Source of the DNA: Cardinalis cardinalis
Lineage: Eukaryota; Chordata; Aves; Passeriformes; Cardinalidae
Length of the DNA stretch: 64,000 nucleotides
Assembly (NCBI GenBank): GCA_014549065.1
Contig: JACDOX010000007.1
Coordinates: 8,469,768 to 8,533,767 of the forward strand
Reading direction: 5' to 3'
This document shows positions 53,731 through 64,000 of this stretch, piece after piece. Both the position numbers and the translations under genes were made by a program. Within the stretch, counting starts at the first letter, position 1. Every line of letters starts with the position of its first letter. The notes below the pieces were generated by a model. The model worked only from the letters and a program-made list of their open reading frames with translations. It had not been told where the DNA came from and searched no databases.

Positions 53731-53931
53731 TTAATGAGATTCTGCTTTCCTCATAGTGATAGTGTGAGGAGCACTGGCGGAGAAATCCCCTCCAGTCAGT
53801 GGTGCCATGGTCTTCACCTCTCCTGTGAAACGCATCTTAGCATCCCCAAAACCAGCAAAGTTTAAATCTAAATAGCTTGCTTGGTAGTGGAAATTTATTA
53901 GAGGCATCTGAGCCATGTCTGGCATTGACAT
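53731..53931 (-). CDS. candidate 66-codon coding frame, family unknown
   Basis: Reading the minus strand, ATG at 53931 (AAAATG, A at -3) opens a 66-residue frame ending at TAA (53733-53731). The peptide begins MSMPDMAQMPLINFHYQ, continues DLNFAGFGDAKMRFTGEVK and ends TITMRKAESH. Its mixed composition differs from the Phe/Leu/Cys- or Lys-rich chance frames elsewhere in the window. The frame stays open upstream to another Met at 53952. Just 5' of the start is either a splice acceptor (TGCTCTCTCCAG|GACC, boundary 53940/53939) or, read continuously, a short GC-rich leader with several CpGs (about 53952-53980). These fit three models: a terminal exon of a minus-strand gene, a small single-exon gene or retrocopy, or part of an old transposon. 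No family is recognised. Confidence 0.22.
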   Translation of the reverse strand: MSMPDMAQMPLINFHYQASYLDLNFAGFGDAKMRFTGEVKTMAPLTGGDFSASAPHTITMRKAESH

Positions 53932-53984
53932 TTTGGGTCCTGGAGAGAGCACAGCCGGGAGCCGCCGCGCCTGGACTCCGTTAG

Positions 53985-54115
53985 CTGTAGCGCTTTCAGC
54001 ACTGCTCCCAGTCTAATGCAGCTTTATTGCTTCCTGTAGCTGAGCTAATTTGTTCAGAGGTAGCATGTGTATCTCTGCACGGCACTGCAGCGTGTCATGT
54101 GCATATACCTTTTAC
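53985..54115. repeat. possible very old DNA-transposon-like remnant
   Basis: 'TAGCTGAGCTAATTTGTTCA', 'GAGGTAGCATGTGTA' and 'GGCACTGCAGCGTGTCA' resemble, from memory, pieces of repeats that are abundant in turtles and crocodilians and scarce in birds. The similarity is recalled rather than computed, and the family is not named. Confidence 0.25.
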
Positions 54116-54124
54116 GGGCTGTAA

Positions 54125-54185
54125 CGCATGGGATGTCAGGCTAAGATGATCTAATAATCCTTTCTGGCCCTAAACCGCATAAAAC
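54125..54185 (+). mobile_element. possible ancient CR1-type 3' end
   Basis: 'GGGATGTCAGGCTAAGATGA' plus 'TCTAATAATCCTTTCTGGCC' resembles the 3' end of older amniote CR1-type LINEs (GGTCAGACTAGATGATC...TGGTCCCTTCTGGCC). It is only about 60 bases long and diverged. It is consistent with an old insertion predating the bird CR1 burst. Confidence 0.4.
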
Positions 54186-57100
54186 CATCATCAGTCACTT
54201 CCATTAATCTTCCATGAAGGAAAATAAGACACCTGAACATAGCAAGACAGTGAGATACAGCAGTAAAAATGTTGAAAATGTTTCTCAACTTCACCCTGCT
54301 CTCTCTCTCTAATTCTGCCATAAATTACTGGCCCGCATCCATACAGACACTGAGATACTCTCAGGCTGCTGCAGAGGACCTCAACTTGCACTTGCTACCA
54401 AGGTCGAGGCAATTAGCACATCTTGAGGGGAGAATAAGGAAGAGATGGTGGCACACAAAAAAGTCCAGCGTGGTTATCAAAGCCCCTGCACGGTAGCACA
54501 AGGATTTTTCGGCACAGGCGCACTATGTCAGACAAGGATGGCCATGCAGCCCTTACTATTTTCATTAGCCTGAAAGAGAAACAAACAGTCTCGGATTAAC
54601 TCTCTCTGCTTTCATGTATTGCGTAAAACACAATGAGCAAATTGCAATCTGGAAATGGGTAAAAAGCTTTGGATCAAAAAATTCCGATGGATCTTGGCCA
54701 GTTTGTGCAGAAGTTACCATAACAGGGTCTCATTGCTCCATACACAGGAAACAAACAGCTGGAGGGCCTAAGCATTCACATGATGAGGGTTTGAGAGAAC
54801 CAAGCCTGGGAGATGTGCTGATTTTCTCTTCTGGCATGTGAAAAGTTTTATTTTGGACAGCATCTGTTTTACTTTTTATTCTCTGTTCCTTTAAAAAGGG
54901 AGTGACTAGGTCAGATGGACCCCCTGGAAGGAGCAGAGATTCCTCCTTTCCCTGGAGTGCAGATGAGCATGCTTAAGGACTGAGTGGGAGGAGGAGGATA
55001 GGAGGAGCTCCCAGGCTTCTTCAGGNTCTACTGGGGAGAAGAGAATGAGAGCTCTAGTGAGGAGATGGAAGCCTGCTGTTCAGGAGAGGTTCATGAAAGG
55101 AGCGGGGAACATATGCACAGCCAGGCTCCCTTGGTGACAGAAAAAAACCCTCCTAGGGATCCGGGGGGACTGCACACAGTTTGCTGCAACCNAAAAAGTT
55201 AACAAATTGACTGAAACCAAACCTGGAAACAAGTATGCACCTAACACCACACAGGGGGAGAAGAATGAAGCTGTTTATAAGCTTTTCTTCTTTTATATAT
55301 GTATGTATATTTAGTCCTCACAGAGAGATAAACTGTTTATTTATAAAGTTAAATGTTCTCATTTCTATTCTATACAAATTGTCTTTGTGCATTTAAAAGA
55401 CCCTTTGGTCTCTTCAAGTTGCTTGCAGGAAAGAAAAGAGGTCTAGATCCTCATCAAAGGTTTGTCTGTCTTCTCACAAGACGTGGAGCCCAAAGTGACC
55501 TACTCCAGTCTTGCTCCTCAGCACTAGAGCTATGTGAGTGATAGAACACTGTGAAACACTTACTGAATTTCATCTGTGACATTAAACAACCTCTAAAATG
55601 TATATGCAATATTGGGAAAAATATATTAGTCNGCATCTTAATAATTCTTCATTTAGTTTCAATAGGTCAAATAGGGGAAAAAATGGACATTGGTTCATTG
55701 GTAATTCAGGAAAAAAACCAAGTGAAAAAGGAAAGTGTTTCTTTATGATGAAATAGAAAACTATTTTTTGTTTTATAGTTTCATGAAACATTATAAAAGT
55801 GATGCAACCCAAAATATTTTATGTGGCTTCAAAAACCTTTTAAAACTGTTTTTCTCAAAAAAAATTGAAAGGAAATTTCAAAATGGAATGTTATTTCAAA
55901 TTAAATAGTTGAAATGCTTGACTTAATNAAAAAGGAAATATTTGATTCTTTAAAAAACTTATGAGGTTCTTTTCAAAGTGAAGCACGCAACAAAATTAAC
56001 ACAATTTTGCAAAATCTTTTGGTATATCTCTGCTTCCATTGGGAAAAAAAAAAGAAAAAAGAAAGAAAAAACAGTTGACATTTTTCACAAACAAGCAAAC
56101 ATTAAGACCCAAAAGACATGTAAGCACTAAACATTTTCTGGCCCTACAGACCAGAAGTGCTCCCAAAGAGTTTGTTTAGTCATAACCAGAAAAGCCTACC
56201 AGAAACCAAGATCTGTTAAGAATAAAATTGGAAACAGATATGTCATGAATGGTTTTTGTTGCCTTTTATTATTTTGCATTTTCTTTTGCATTCTTTCTCT
56301 TCTCCTTCTGCCCAGTCCTTCTTGGATGCCTGTGTACCAGACACTCCAGGACAAAACACCCTGTGATCTCCACACAAATACCTCCCCAGAGTAATTATGG
56401 GTCAAAATCTGTGCTGGCAGAAATTATCTCCCTACTTGTAAATTCGATTGTGTTAGATGGGAATCTCACCTGATCACTTCAGGTACAATGATTTTAAAGG
56501 CTTGTTTTACAGATAGCCTCAACATATTTCACCAGTTTTTATTCCATAGATTTTCATAGCCATGACAAAAGTTTCCTCTTTGGAATTTAGAGAGGAAACA
56601 AAGCCAGAGTCTTCACCACTAGTGGATTTCAATTATTAAAGAAACATAATTATTCTGAGGGCAAGGTGAAGAACATGCAACAATGCAACATTCCCTTTGC
56701 AGACTAAGGACTCTCCTGAACAGGAGGAAGATCTGAGAGGTTAAGCAGAAGTGGAGAACTTGTGGCCTTAGGAAAAACAGAGCCTACAGGGTATTTTCCC
56801 ACATTCACAGACATCCCAGAAATGTACAAGCCCATCAAACCATTCTGGAGGAAGAGAGCCTTGAGCTAATGCTGACCCNAAATGCTGAGCCCTATGTCCT
56901 GCTGCTCTGCCATGCAGATGCCCCATCTTCCACTGTCAGCTGCATTTATTAGTTTTGGTATTACACCTCAGGAAGAAAGCTACTTTGCTTTTGAATCTAG
57001 ACAGGCTCCCAAAGTACCAGGTAAGCACAATTCTAGGTCACAGGGAAAAATCCTTTGAGAGCGTGTCAACATAGGTTAGGTTTATGCTGTCCCTATNTAG

Positions 57101-57354
57101 TAATGCTGGATGAATATGGATCACAGCAGGTACCAGGATGCTGGAAGAGAAAGCAGTTTAAGTCAGTTTGATGTCCCTGAGATTAAAGTATCTGCTCTGT
57201 TTCTTATTGACTGAGTCCTCTGGTGCTAAGGAATTCATATGGGGGACTTCTGTTTTTTCTAGTGTTTTTCTGGAGGACAAATCTTCCTTTTTGTTAAATC
57301 AATGTTATCTTCCTCTTTTATTGTTTTAATCTAAAAAACAGAATTCACTGTAAA
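54186..57354. other. non-coding stretch
   Basis: No gene recognised. An A-rich tract interrupted by G lies at 56042-56076. GC content is raised around 54.9-55.2 kb without an exon signal. Confidence 0.5.
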
Positions 57355-57428
57355 GCTCTCTCACTCTTCTTCTTTTATTCTCTCCCTTTCCCTCATTCTC
57401 TTCCTCTCTCTCTCCTTCTCTTTCTCAT
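57355..57428. repeat. polypyrimidine (C/T) tract
   Basis: About 74 bases almost entirely C and T on the plus strand, with CTCT, CCTTT and TTC units. This is an ordinary low-complexity tract. Confidence 0.9.
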
Positions 57429-59131
57429 TTTGACTTTTCAAAGGCTTTTTAACATCACAGGAATACCAAGTTTGGTCTTTGTAATTTTAGTTTTTTCCTG
57501 GAGGAGCTCTTGGAAGTCTTGTGTTCTGGGTGTTCTGGCGCTGCTGTAGAAAGAATGAGGATCTTGAACAAAGACTTTGCCCAAAATTGAAATTAGTTGC
57601 TGAAGTTGNTAACAAAAGCAGAGGCAGACGAACAAAATTATTCTAGACACTGAAAAGTTTGTACGATGACAGATTGAAGAGATAGAAACTGTTTAGGGAA
57701 AAAAAAAAACAGGTAATTTTTTTCAGAAGAACAATCAGGCTTATTAAAGCAGTAAAAATTAGGTACAATTAATAGTAGCACAATTAATATGTCACTGTGG
57801 AAATTGGTGTTGCACCTTTATGAGGAATACTTTGCTCTGTTGGATAAGGTACCATCACAAAGGTGAAGTNGGTTTTGAAAATTATCCTGTTTCTCAGCTC
57901 TTGCCACACTGAGAACAGCAAGAATTCATGAGTGGTTAGACCTGTTGATAAGAAAGTCCATGTCTATTTACTGAGCCTAGCTATTTAATGAGATTTACAG
58001 GATGAACTTTGTAATCTTTTGTGAAAGTCCAAATAAATCATGTCTTCCAATCTTCTTGAATTCACTCTCTTGTTATCACACCNAATAATTAATGTGAACA
58101 AAGAATGTGAATATCTTACAGAGGCACAGATTTATTTTACAGAAGCCATGGTGATCTGTCTCCATCATATTATTTTCAGCTAGGTCTTTTATAATTCTGT
58201 TTTTAATTAGCATTTCGACCAATCTTCTTGGTGCTAAAGTAATAATTCTNAGCCCTGGATTTCCCAGAATAACCTTTACAGTAAAATACCATTTGCAACA
58301 TAGCTGTTTTCTGAGAGAGCAACTATTTGAAACAACTTTGAAAATGTCTTTGAGGCACAAAAGTCCTCTTGAAGCAATGCCAAAATACTCCCTAAAATCA
58401 AGGCCAAGCTGCTGGTGCAGCTTCTTCAGGCAGATCTTAACCACAGGAATTTACCCCTGGTAGTATTTTCTTTCTGACCTGCCATCATGCTGTCTTCCCC
58501 AGCCAGCTGATTCAAACAGATGTGCTGTGGTCCCCTGTGTACGTCCACGGGCAGCAGGACCATCAGACCAGTGTCCATGGCCCCAGTCCCTACACAACGT
58601 TTGGGTCTACACAGTGGAGGAAGTGCCCTCCACAGTGCAGCCCACAGGCTTGAANCCTTGGTCATCCCAACTGGATGGTGATCATCACAGTTACCTTCCT
58701 ACTCCCACGAGAAATTAATGTAGTCAAATGGAAATGAAGGGGGTGTGAGCTGAGACAGATTTTGTCCTGATAAGCTCACCTGGAATCCCTCATGCTGGTC
58801 CAGAGAGTACGCATTCCTGATTTGTAAAGTGTGCTCNGTTTGTGTATTGGTTTTGAGTTTTATCTCAAAATTTGATGTGAATTTAACATTTTATATACCA
58901 TTCCTATATACAGGGAATGCTCTAATGCTTGAAACTAATTATTATTATATATATTTATTTGATANAAACTTTTTATATGTTAGTCTGACAAAACCTAAAA
59001 CTTTCATACCACATGGAATAACTTGAACCAAAGAAAAGGAATGNTTAAGAGTGAAACCAAATAAAAGCATAATGTTTTAAAGTATAGAATTTTTAAGTGT
59101 ATGAGACAAAGCAACAATCTNCCTTCTCAAA
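57429..59131. other. non-coding stretch
   Basis: No gene or repeat recognised. A 122-codon minus-strand frame (58076-58444) has no recognisable domain and includes two unknown codons. Confidence 0.5.
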
Positions 59132-59279
59132 GTTGGGGATGCCCCATCACTGTTAGTGTTCATGTCCAAGTTAGACGGGGCTTTGAGCAGACTGGTTTAG
59201 TGGAAGGTGTCCCTCACTATGGCAGAGGGAACTAGGTGATCTCTAAGGTCCCTTTCAATCCAACAATTCTATGATTCTC
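59132..59279 (+). mobile_element. CR1 LINE, 3'-end fragment
   Basis: 'GGATGCCCCATCACTGTTAG', 'GACGGGGCTTTGAGCAGACT', 'TTTAGTGGAAGGTGTCCCTC', 'AACTAGGTGATCTCTAAGGT' and the terminal CAATTCTATGATTCTC follow the CR1 3' consensus closely. It is 5'-truncated to about 150 bases and among the less diverged copies here. Confidence 0.94.
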
Positions 59280-62200
59280 TTGGTGTGTAATCCAGCCTTT
59301 GGTCCCTCAGCTGAATTTCCTCTCCTGTTGCCTCCNAGGCATGCTTTAAAGAACCAAGAAAGATCAAGTGATCAGTTCCAAAGTACATGAAATAAATGAT
59401 TTTAGTGAGTTTTGCCATAAATATCAATAATTGAATATGAAAAATGTAATAAAAAAAATTAAAAACAAGGGCTGTGCTAAGGAAGCAATTCTTAAACCAT
59501 TTTTTAATAAAAGTAATCAATTAATAGAACAGACTTACTNCTGATGCTTTCATATGCTTAACTGAATTTTCTTCTCCTACCAGGCTAAATGATGAGGAAG
59601 TCAGGTTTGAGNGTAATTGCTGTGACAATGTTTACTTGATGATATCCTAAAATTAAATAGGTAGCACCCTGAACTCCTTTGGTGGAAAGAGTGAAACTAT
59701 ACCCATGCAAATGAGAAGTCTTTTTGCCTCTTTGAGATGGACCAGCAAACTGCCACCAAGAGTAATAACACCAAATACAGGCACAGTGGATTTGGGAGTT
59801 TTTAATTTGCTTCGTCTCATGACTCATTCTGTGTAAAGTTTCACATTGTGGGTGCGCTCAGTGGTCACCTGTGTTAGTCCTGCTGTGCACTTGGTCCTGC
59901 CTCTTGGCTGGAAAAGTCAATTGCTTCCACAGCCTTTCACCTCTTAACATTTCCTTTGGTTCTTCCGTGCCTGTCATTGTTTTTACGACCTAATGGAAGG
60001 TCTTCAGTTGGAAAACAGTTTATATTTCTGAACTTACAACAGATCTGTAAAAGTCTGTTAGAAATAATACCTNCTCATTGGTATTTTGTATATATGTGTC
60101 CTATTTATTGTGAAGGTTGGGAGCTGTTCCTTTAGCTGTGCATTTGTGCTGCACCTGGAAGAAAGGAGTCTCTTAATCTCGTACATAATACAAAAGACTA
60201 ATCTTGAATATTGATAAAAACATTATTTACTTCTTTAAAAAAACCCCAAAACTTCACTGAGCTTTCCTATGAATGTTATTGTGAGTCTGAAAACTAAGCA
60301 GCAACCATGGCTTTGACCAAAACACTAAGCAGTGATTTTAAAAAGAAGTAAATCTGGTAAACAGTAAATCTGGTACACGGCCAACTAAAGTGGAAAAGGG
60401 AGGAAGCAAAAGACTTGTAAAAGACTAGTTTTGAGTAAAAGGCACAGATCAGTTTCAAGTGTTAGTGGGCTAACAATTATTTTAAGCAACCTTTAAGCAA
60501 CATCTCTTAGTTTAAGAGAGCCAAAAAAGACAATCCCATTAATAGGTAAAACCAGAACAAGTAAATAATAGAAAGAGCGCAGCATATTAAGTGTACTGTT
60601 TCTTCTTCAAGTTGCATATTTAAATCAAGCATATTTACAGGAGAAAAAANTCCTTTAAATCCTTTACTTTTGACAAGAATTAGAATTAATGTTTCTTCCC
60701 CTTATACATAATTTTTAATCAAGCTCATGGAAATATTTCTAGTGGATAGAGCTCATAAATCTGGTAAGGTTCATAAATTCAGCTGGAGCACAAGAGGTGT
60801 TAGAAACAAAACAAAATTAAAAAGAAATTAGCTGATTTGCAAATGCATATATTGTATTAATTGTGTTTGGGCAAATCCAAAGACGTATTACACATTCTTA
60901 AAAGAACAGTGCTGAATTTATTAAAACTGCACATTTGCAGAATTAAGAGTAGTTAGTTTATAAGGAAATCTCACCAACCTATAGTGAAAGATATTTGACA
61001 TATCTGACTATTGACTGGAGTTCAAACAACAAGAAACAGCTCATAAAGCTCTTCCGGTGAGATTATTCCCTTTGAAGGTCACAAAGGCAAGTCCACCATT
61101 GCCAAGTCATGACACATCTGGCACAACATTACTTTCTAGAAAATTTCAGCTAAGTGATGGTAAAGGAGTCGATGCAGGGGAAGGAAAGCATGAGAAAAAG
61201 GGAGAAACTTTTGAGTTACTTTTGGTTTGAGCTCCAACNGCTTTAAAGAACTAAAAGACCAGAACACTATAACCATGAAGATCCCAGGACAGAATTATTT
61301 GAGAAAATGTGTCATAATGGAAACTGCTGGTTAATTATTTGGGGTTTTTTCTTCCCATCTTTATCACTTCCTATCTTTCATGTTCATGGGCTACACCAAA
61401 TGGACCCCAGATGAAAAAATCGGATGGTATATTTTCANGCAAAATAGAATTTAAACTTTGTGTACCTCTTGTGCTTAAAGTAATGATATCCCATAATTCA
61501 CAACAAAATTCAAAAATCCATGTTCAAAAGTGCAGATGAGGCACAACCTTCAAAGACTTCACTAATTCACAATTGAGGAACATCCAAGCAAANAAAAAAG
61601 GATCATTTCAGTATTTCCCTTTTAGTGAAACATTAAAAGGTCATGTGTTATAAGGCTGCACTGCATAAAGCAGAATTCATTGCTTCTTGATAAGCATGAA
61701 GTGACTTGTTCTTTCACATTTCTGGAACCTGCATTTTAAAAATATATTTTTGAAAGCTGAAGAAAATCTCTTGATTAATTTGTACTGGAATTAGTTTAAC
61801 ATAGATATTTTAGAAGACCTCAGTCAAGATTTCTTTTTCCACAACTGTCTTGCTACAAGCAAAACAATTCAATCTCCCCAAACCTTCCCTACAGTGAAGA
61901 TTCAGCCTATACACAGCATTTTAGCTACTAGATCCCACTCTTGCGCTGAGCGTAGTCAAACACACAACAAAGTCAACAGCTCATGTCATTCTTAAAGTCA
62001 TTTTGATATCAGAAGGAATGAAAAGCTCAACATTTTTTTGTGAATTTTCGTTCTCTGCCCCTTATGATGGAAATGGGTCGGATATAGGAAAGGAAATGTG
62101 TACATGGTTGGACTTCTCACTGATAAAATCATGACCAGCATTTCTGAGACAAAAGTAACTTAAAATCTGCACAGTTCTAGGTTGAAAAGCTAGGGGCCAG

Positions 62201-62505
62201 ATGGTCTGTCTGCCTCTCCTTTACGTGACGTAAGGGAAGGCTGTAAACTTGGTTCAACTGGCAGTCTACTCCAGTATTGCTACAAAGCCAAGAAAAGCAG
62301 TAAGACCACATGAAGAAGTGTAAATAGCACTTTTTAATGAATTAGAAATAGAAATTTGGGGGGTTTTGCTTGTTTCAATATTCAAAACAATATTTGGGGG
62401 GGGTTCTTGTTTGACGTTCATATATAGGGATTAATGCTATGAAGACTATCCCCCTGAATTCAAAGATTCTAGCGCAGAGTAAAGTTAGAGAGTAAAGATC
62501 AAAGG
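59280..62505. other. AT-rich non-coding stretch
   Basis: No gene recognised. It holds a bZIP-type palindrome at 62221-62233 and a loose direct duplication around G runs at 62353-62376 and 62391-62412 (ATTTGGGGGG followed by a CTTGTTT-type end). Confidence 0.5.
62221..62233. promoter_or_regulatory. bZIP-type palindrome TTACGTGACGTAA
   Basis: A 13-base palindrome with arms TTACGT and ACGTAA around a central G. It contains TGACGTAA, a CRE/ATF-type core. Two CpGs in an otherwise CpG-poor region make it stand out. It lies about 1.2 kb from the CpG island. Function is inferred. Confidence 0.3.
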
Positions 62506-62538
<33 letters not shown>

Positions 62539-62567
62539 AAAGACAAGAAAAAGAAAAAGGAAAAAAA
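62506..62567. repeat. poly-A run grading into A-rich sequence
   Basis: An uninterrupted run of about 31 A (62506-62536) is followed by A-rich sequence broken by G. It could be a retroposon tail, but no known element body lies before it. Confidence 0.95.
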
Positions 62568-63450
62568 TATTTGAAGTTATTCCTTAATTAAATGCAAGGA
62601 ACACTGGGAGTTCAATATTGACATAAAGGAAATATCAATTTAAATTTTATGAAAATAAAAACTTCAATTGCCCTTGACTCTGCTCATTAATGGAAAAAAA
62701 AATCAAGATTACCATAAATCTACCTGTGTGTTTGTGAATTATGCATTAGTTTAAAATAGATTTTGTTTTAATACATCATGCTACTGCTAAGTATATGAAG
62801 ATGTAATAGTTTTCCCGACTGTGATGACAGGTTTTCTGTCCTTTTTTTCTGTCTACTTCTGGAAATACTCCATCAACCTCAAAATGCTTTAACATACAAT
62901 GGGGATAATTGATTGTTCTGAGAAAGGAAACTACCTAGTTTTAAAAGGATACAAAGGGGTCTCACGGTTCAGCAAGGCTATTTAAAGAAAAGAGTAAGAC
63001 TTTCTGGTTTGGAAGTGTGGGTAGGGTTGATCTAGAAATGTGTTTGTTGGTCTACAAAGGAAGGATGCAGGTAGACGTGTGCACACATGGAGGTGAAGGT
63101 GCTNGTGAATGAACGAGAGAAAAGCACAAAGCAGGTGAGCAGGTGCTCTCTAGTGTTAAAAGCAGTGATCAAACAGATTACGGCAACAACTGGGAAAGGC
63201 AGACTGACTTCAAAATTGCTGAAAACAACTTTAACTCTGGGACAAGTATGAGGGAGAGCCAGTAGAAAAACTCCATTTATACACAGCTACTCTGAATGAA
63301 GCACTCCCAGGACCCTGCCTACCGGAGTGCCCAAACCTACTTGTTGACTATCCCTGTGCCAAATAATCCATTTCAAGGTGAGCCCTTAAAATAAAGCGAC
63401 TGTCCAGTTACACCGTCCCACTTTTCCTGCACTCTGTCCACATCCCTCTT
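62568..63450. other. region between poly-A and CpG island
   Basis: No exon recognised. A TATA-like TAAAATAAA lies at 63387-63395, about 60 bases before the CpG island, but could be chance. Confidence 0.4.
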
Positions 63451-63883
63451 CGCAAGCGCGCCAGGCGCTGGCGGCGCTGAGCTGGAGCAGCCTTCCCGAG
63501 CCGCGCTGGCCCCGCGGGAACCGCAGAGAGGCAAAGACGCGGCACTGCCGCTGCCTGCCCACCTCCCGCGGGGCCGGCGTGGACAATGGGGGATAGGGAT
63601 GCTCCTTCCCCCGGCAGCAGGCGGCCCAAGGGGGGCTCCGAGCCCCAGCCTGTGCGCCCCAGCCCGCGCTTCGCCGCCCCGCCGGCCCTGCCGGAGCTCC
63701 GGGGGGCACCCGCCCTCATTCCCTCATTTACCCCCCCCCTCCCTGCCGCCGGTGGAGGGAGGCTGTCCGGCTCGGCCCGGCACGGACACGGACCGAGGTG
63801 CCGCAAGGAGCAGCCGCGGCTCCGCTGGGCAGCGGCGGGACCTCCGCGCCCCTGCCCTCACTGCCTGCATCGCTCGCGGCTCG
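63451..63883. promoter_or_regulatory. CpG island, probable promoter or first-exon region
   Basis: The base composition changes abruptly from AT-rich to strongly GC-rich with dense CpG; for instance six CpGs fall in 63451-63480. It contains a GC box (CCGCCCC, 63674-63680, complement GGGGCGG) of the Sp1 type. CpG islands of this kind usually mark gene promoters and first exons. Open frames of 98-132 codons occur on both strands, as expected where stops are rare because of GC content. None resembles a known protein, and transcription direction cannot be decided. A gene may start here and continue beyond the window (plus strand) or run back into it (minus strand). Confidence 0.75.
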
Positions 63884-63905
63884 TTCAGAAACTAAATAGT
63901 GTGAC

Positions 63906-64000
63906 TCTTTTCTTTTCTTTTCTTTTCTTTTCTTTTCTTTTCTTTTCTTTTCTTTTCTTTTCTTTTCTTTTCTTTTCTTTTCTTTTCTTTTCTTTTCTTT
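63906..64000. repeat. (TTTTC)n pentanucleotide array, cut by the window edge
   Basis: About 19 perfect TTTTC units (GAAAA on the other strand) run to the last base, so the true length is unknown. The array is a pure polypyrimidine/polypurine stretch starting some 22 bases after the last CpG of the island. Confidence 0.97.

Noticed and set aside
58076..58444. 122-codon minus-strand frame
   Set aside because: No domain recognised, two unknown codons, no flanking exon-like signals.
63386..63895. Frames of 98-132 codons on both strands in the CpG island
   Set aside because: Stops are rare in GC-rich DNA. The translations are Pro/Ala/Arg/Gly-rich with no recognised family, and both strands are open.
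1..64000. CRISPR arrays, operons, ribosome binding sites, prophage, bacterial insertion sequences
   Set aside because: None seen; CR1 elements, microsatellites, AT-rich non-coding DNA and a CpG island identify vertebrate nuclear DNA, where these feature types do not apply.
1..64000. Intact endogenous retrovirus
   Set aside because: No paired terminal repeats, primer binding site or retroviral frames were recognised; only the short repeat piece at 24.2-24.7 kb might be LTR-related.

Overview
The window reads as non-coding nuclear DNA from a bird. It is AT-rich, with no operon-like packing and no long open frames. It carries several copies of the avian LINE CR1 (minus strand at 3.5 kb; plus strand at 11.0, 21.0-21.8 and 59.1-59.3 kb) and a piece of another bird interspersed repeat at 24.2-24.7 kb that I recognise from memory. 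A passerine or other Neoaves is plausible, but the sequence alone does not fix the species. The many isolated single N bases look like ambiguity-masked positions rather than assembly gaps.

No exon of a known gene could be recognised. The longest open frames (191 codons at 34.2 kb, 146 codons at 20.0 kb) have the composition expected of chance frames in T-rich DNA. The layout fits a gene desert or a very large intron lying beside a promoter. The right edge (63.45-63.88 kb) is a sharply bounded CpG island, the only strong promoter candidate. It is followed within about 25 bases by a pure TTTTC pentanucleotide array that runs off the window.

Region by region: 0-10 kb is AT-rich single-copy sequence with one CR1 tail and a possible decayed minus-strand gene at 6.4-7.06 kb. 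11-22 kb holds two CR1 pieces. 22.6-25.0 kb is enriched in N bases and contains the bird repeat. 33-37.4 kb has the look of conserved non-coding (enhancer-like) DNA, including a palindromic homeodomain-type site at 35.39 kb. 39.5 kb has a short protein-like frame. 44-52 kb holds simple repeats and a perfect 12-bp hairpin. 53.7-54.2 kb is an unusual compact island: a 66-codon minus-strand frame with a GC-rich leader, next to what look like very old repeat remnants. 54.2-63.4 kb is mostly featureless apart from a CR1 tail, a pyrimidine tract, a bZIP-type palindrome and a long poly-A.

The genes cannot be described as working together because none is firmly established. If the window is functional, its role is most likely regulatory, acting on the promoter at the right edge or on a gene outside the window.
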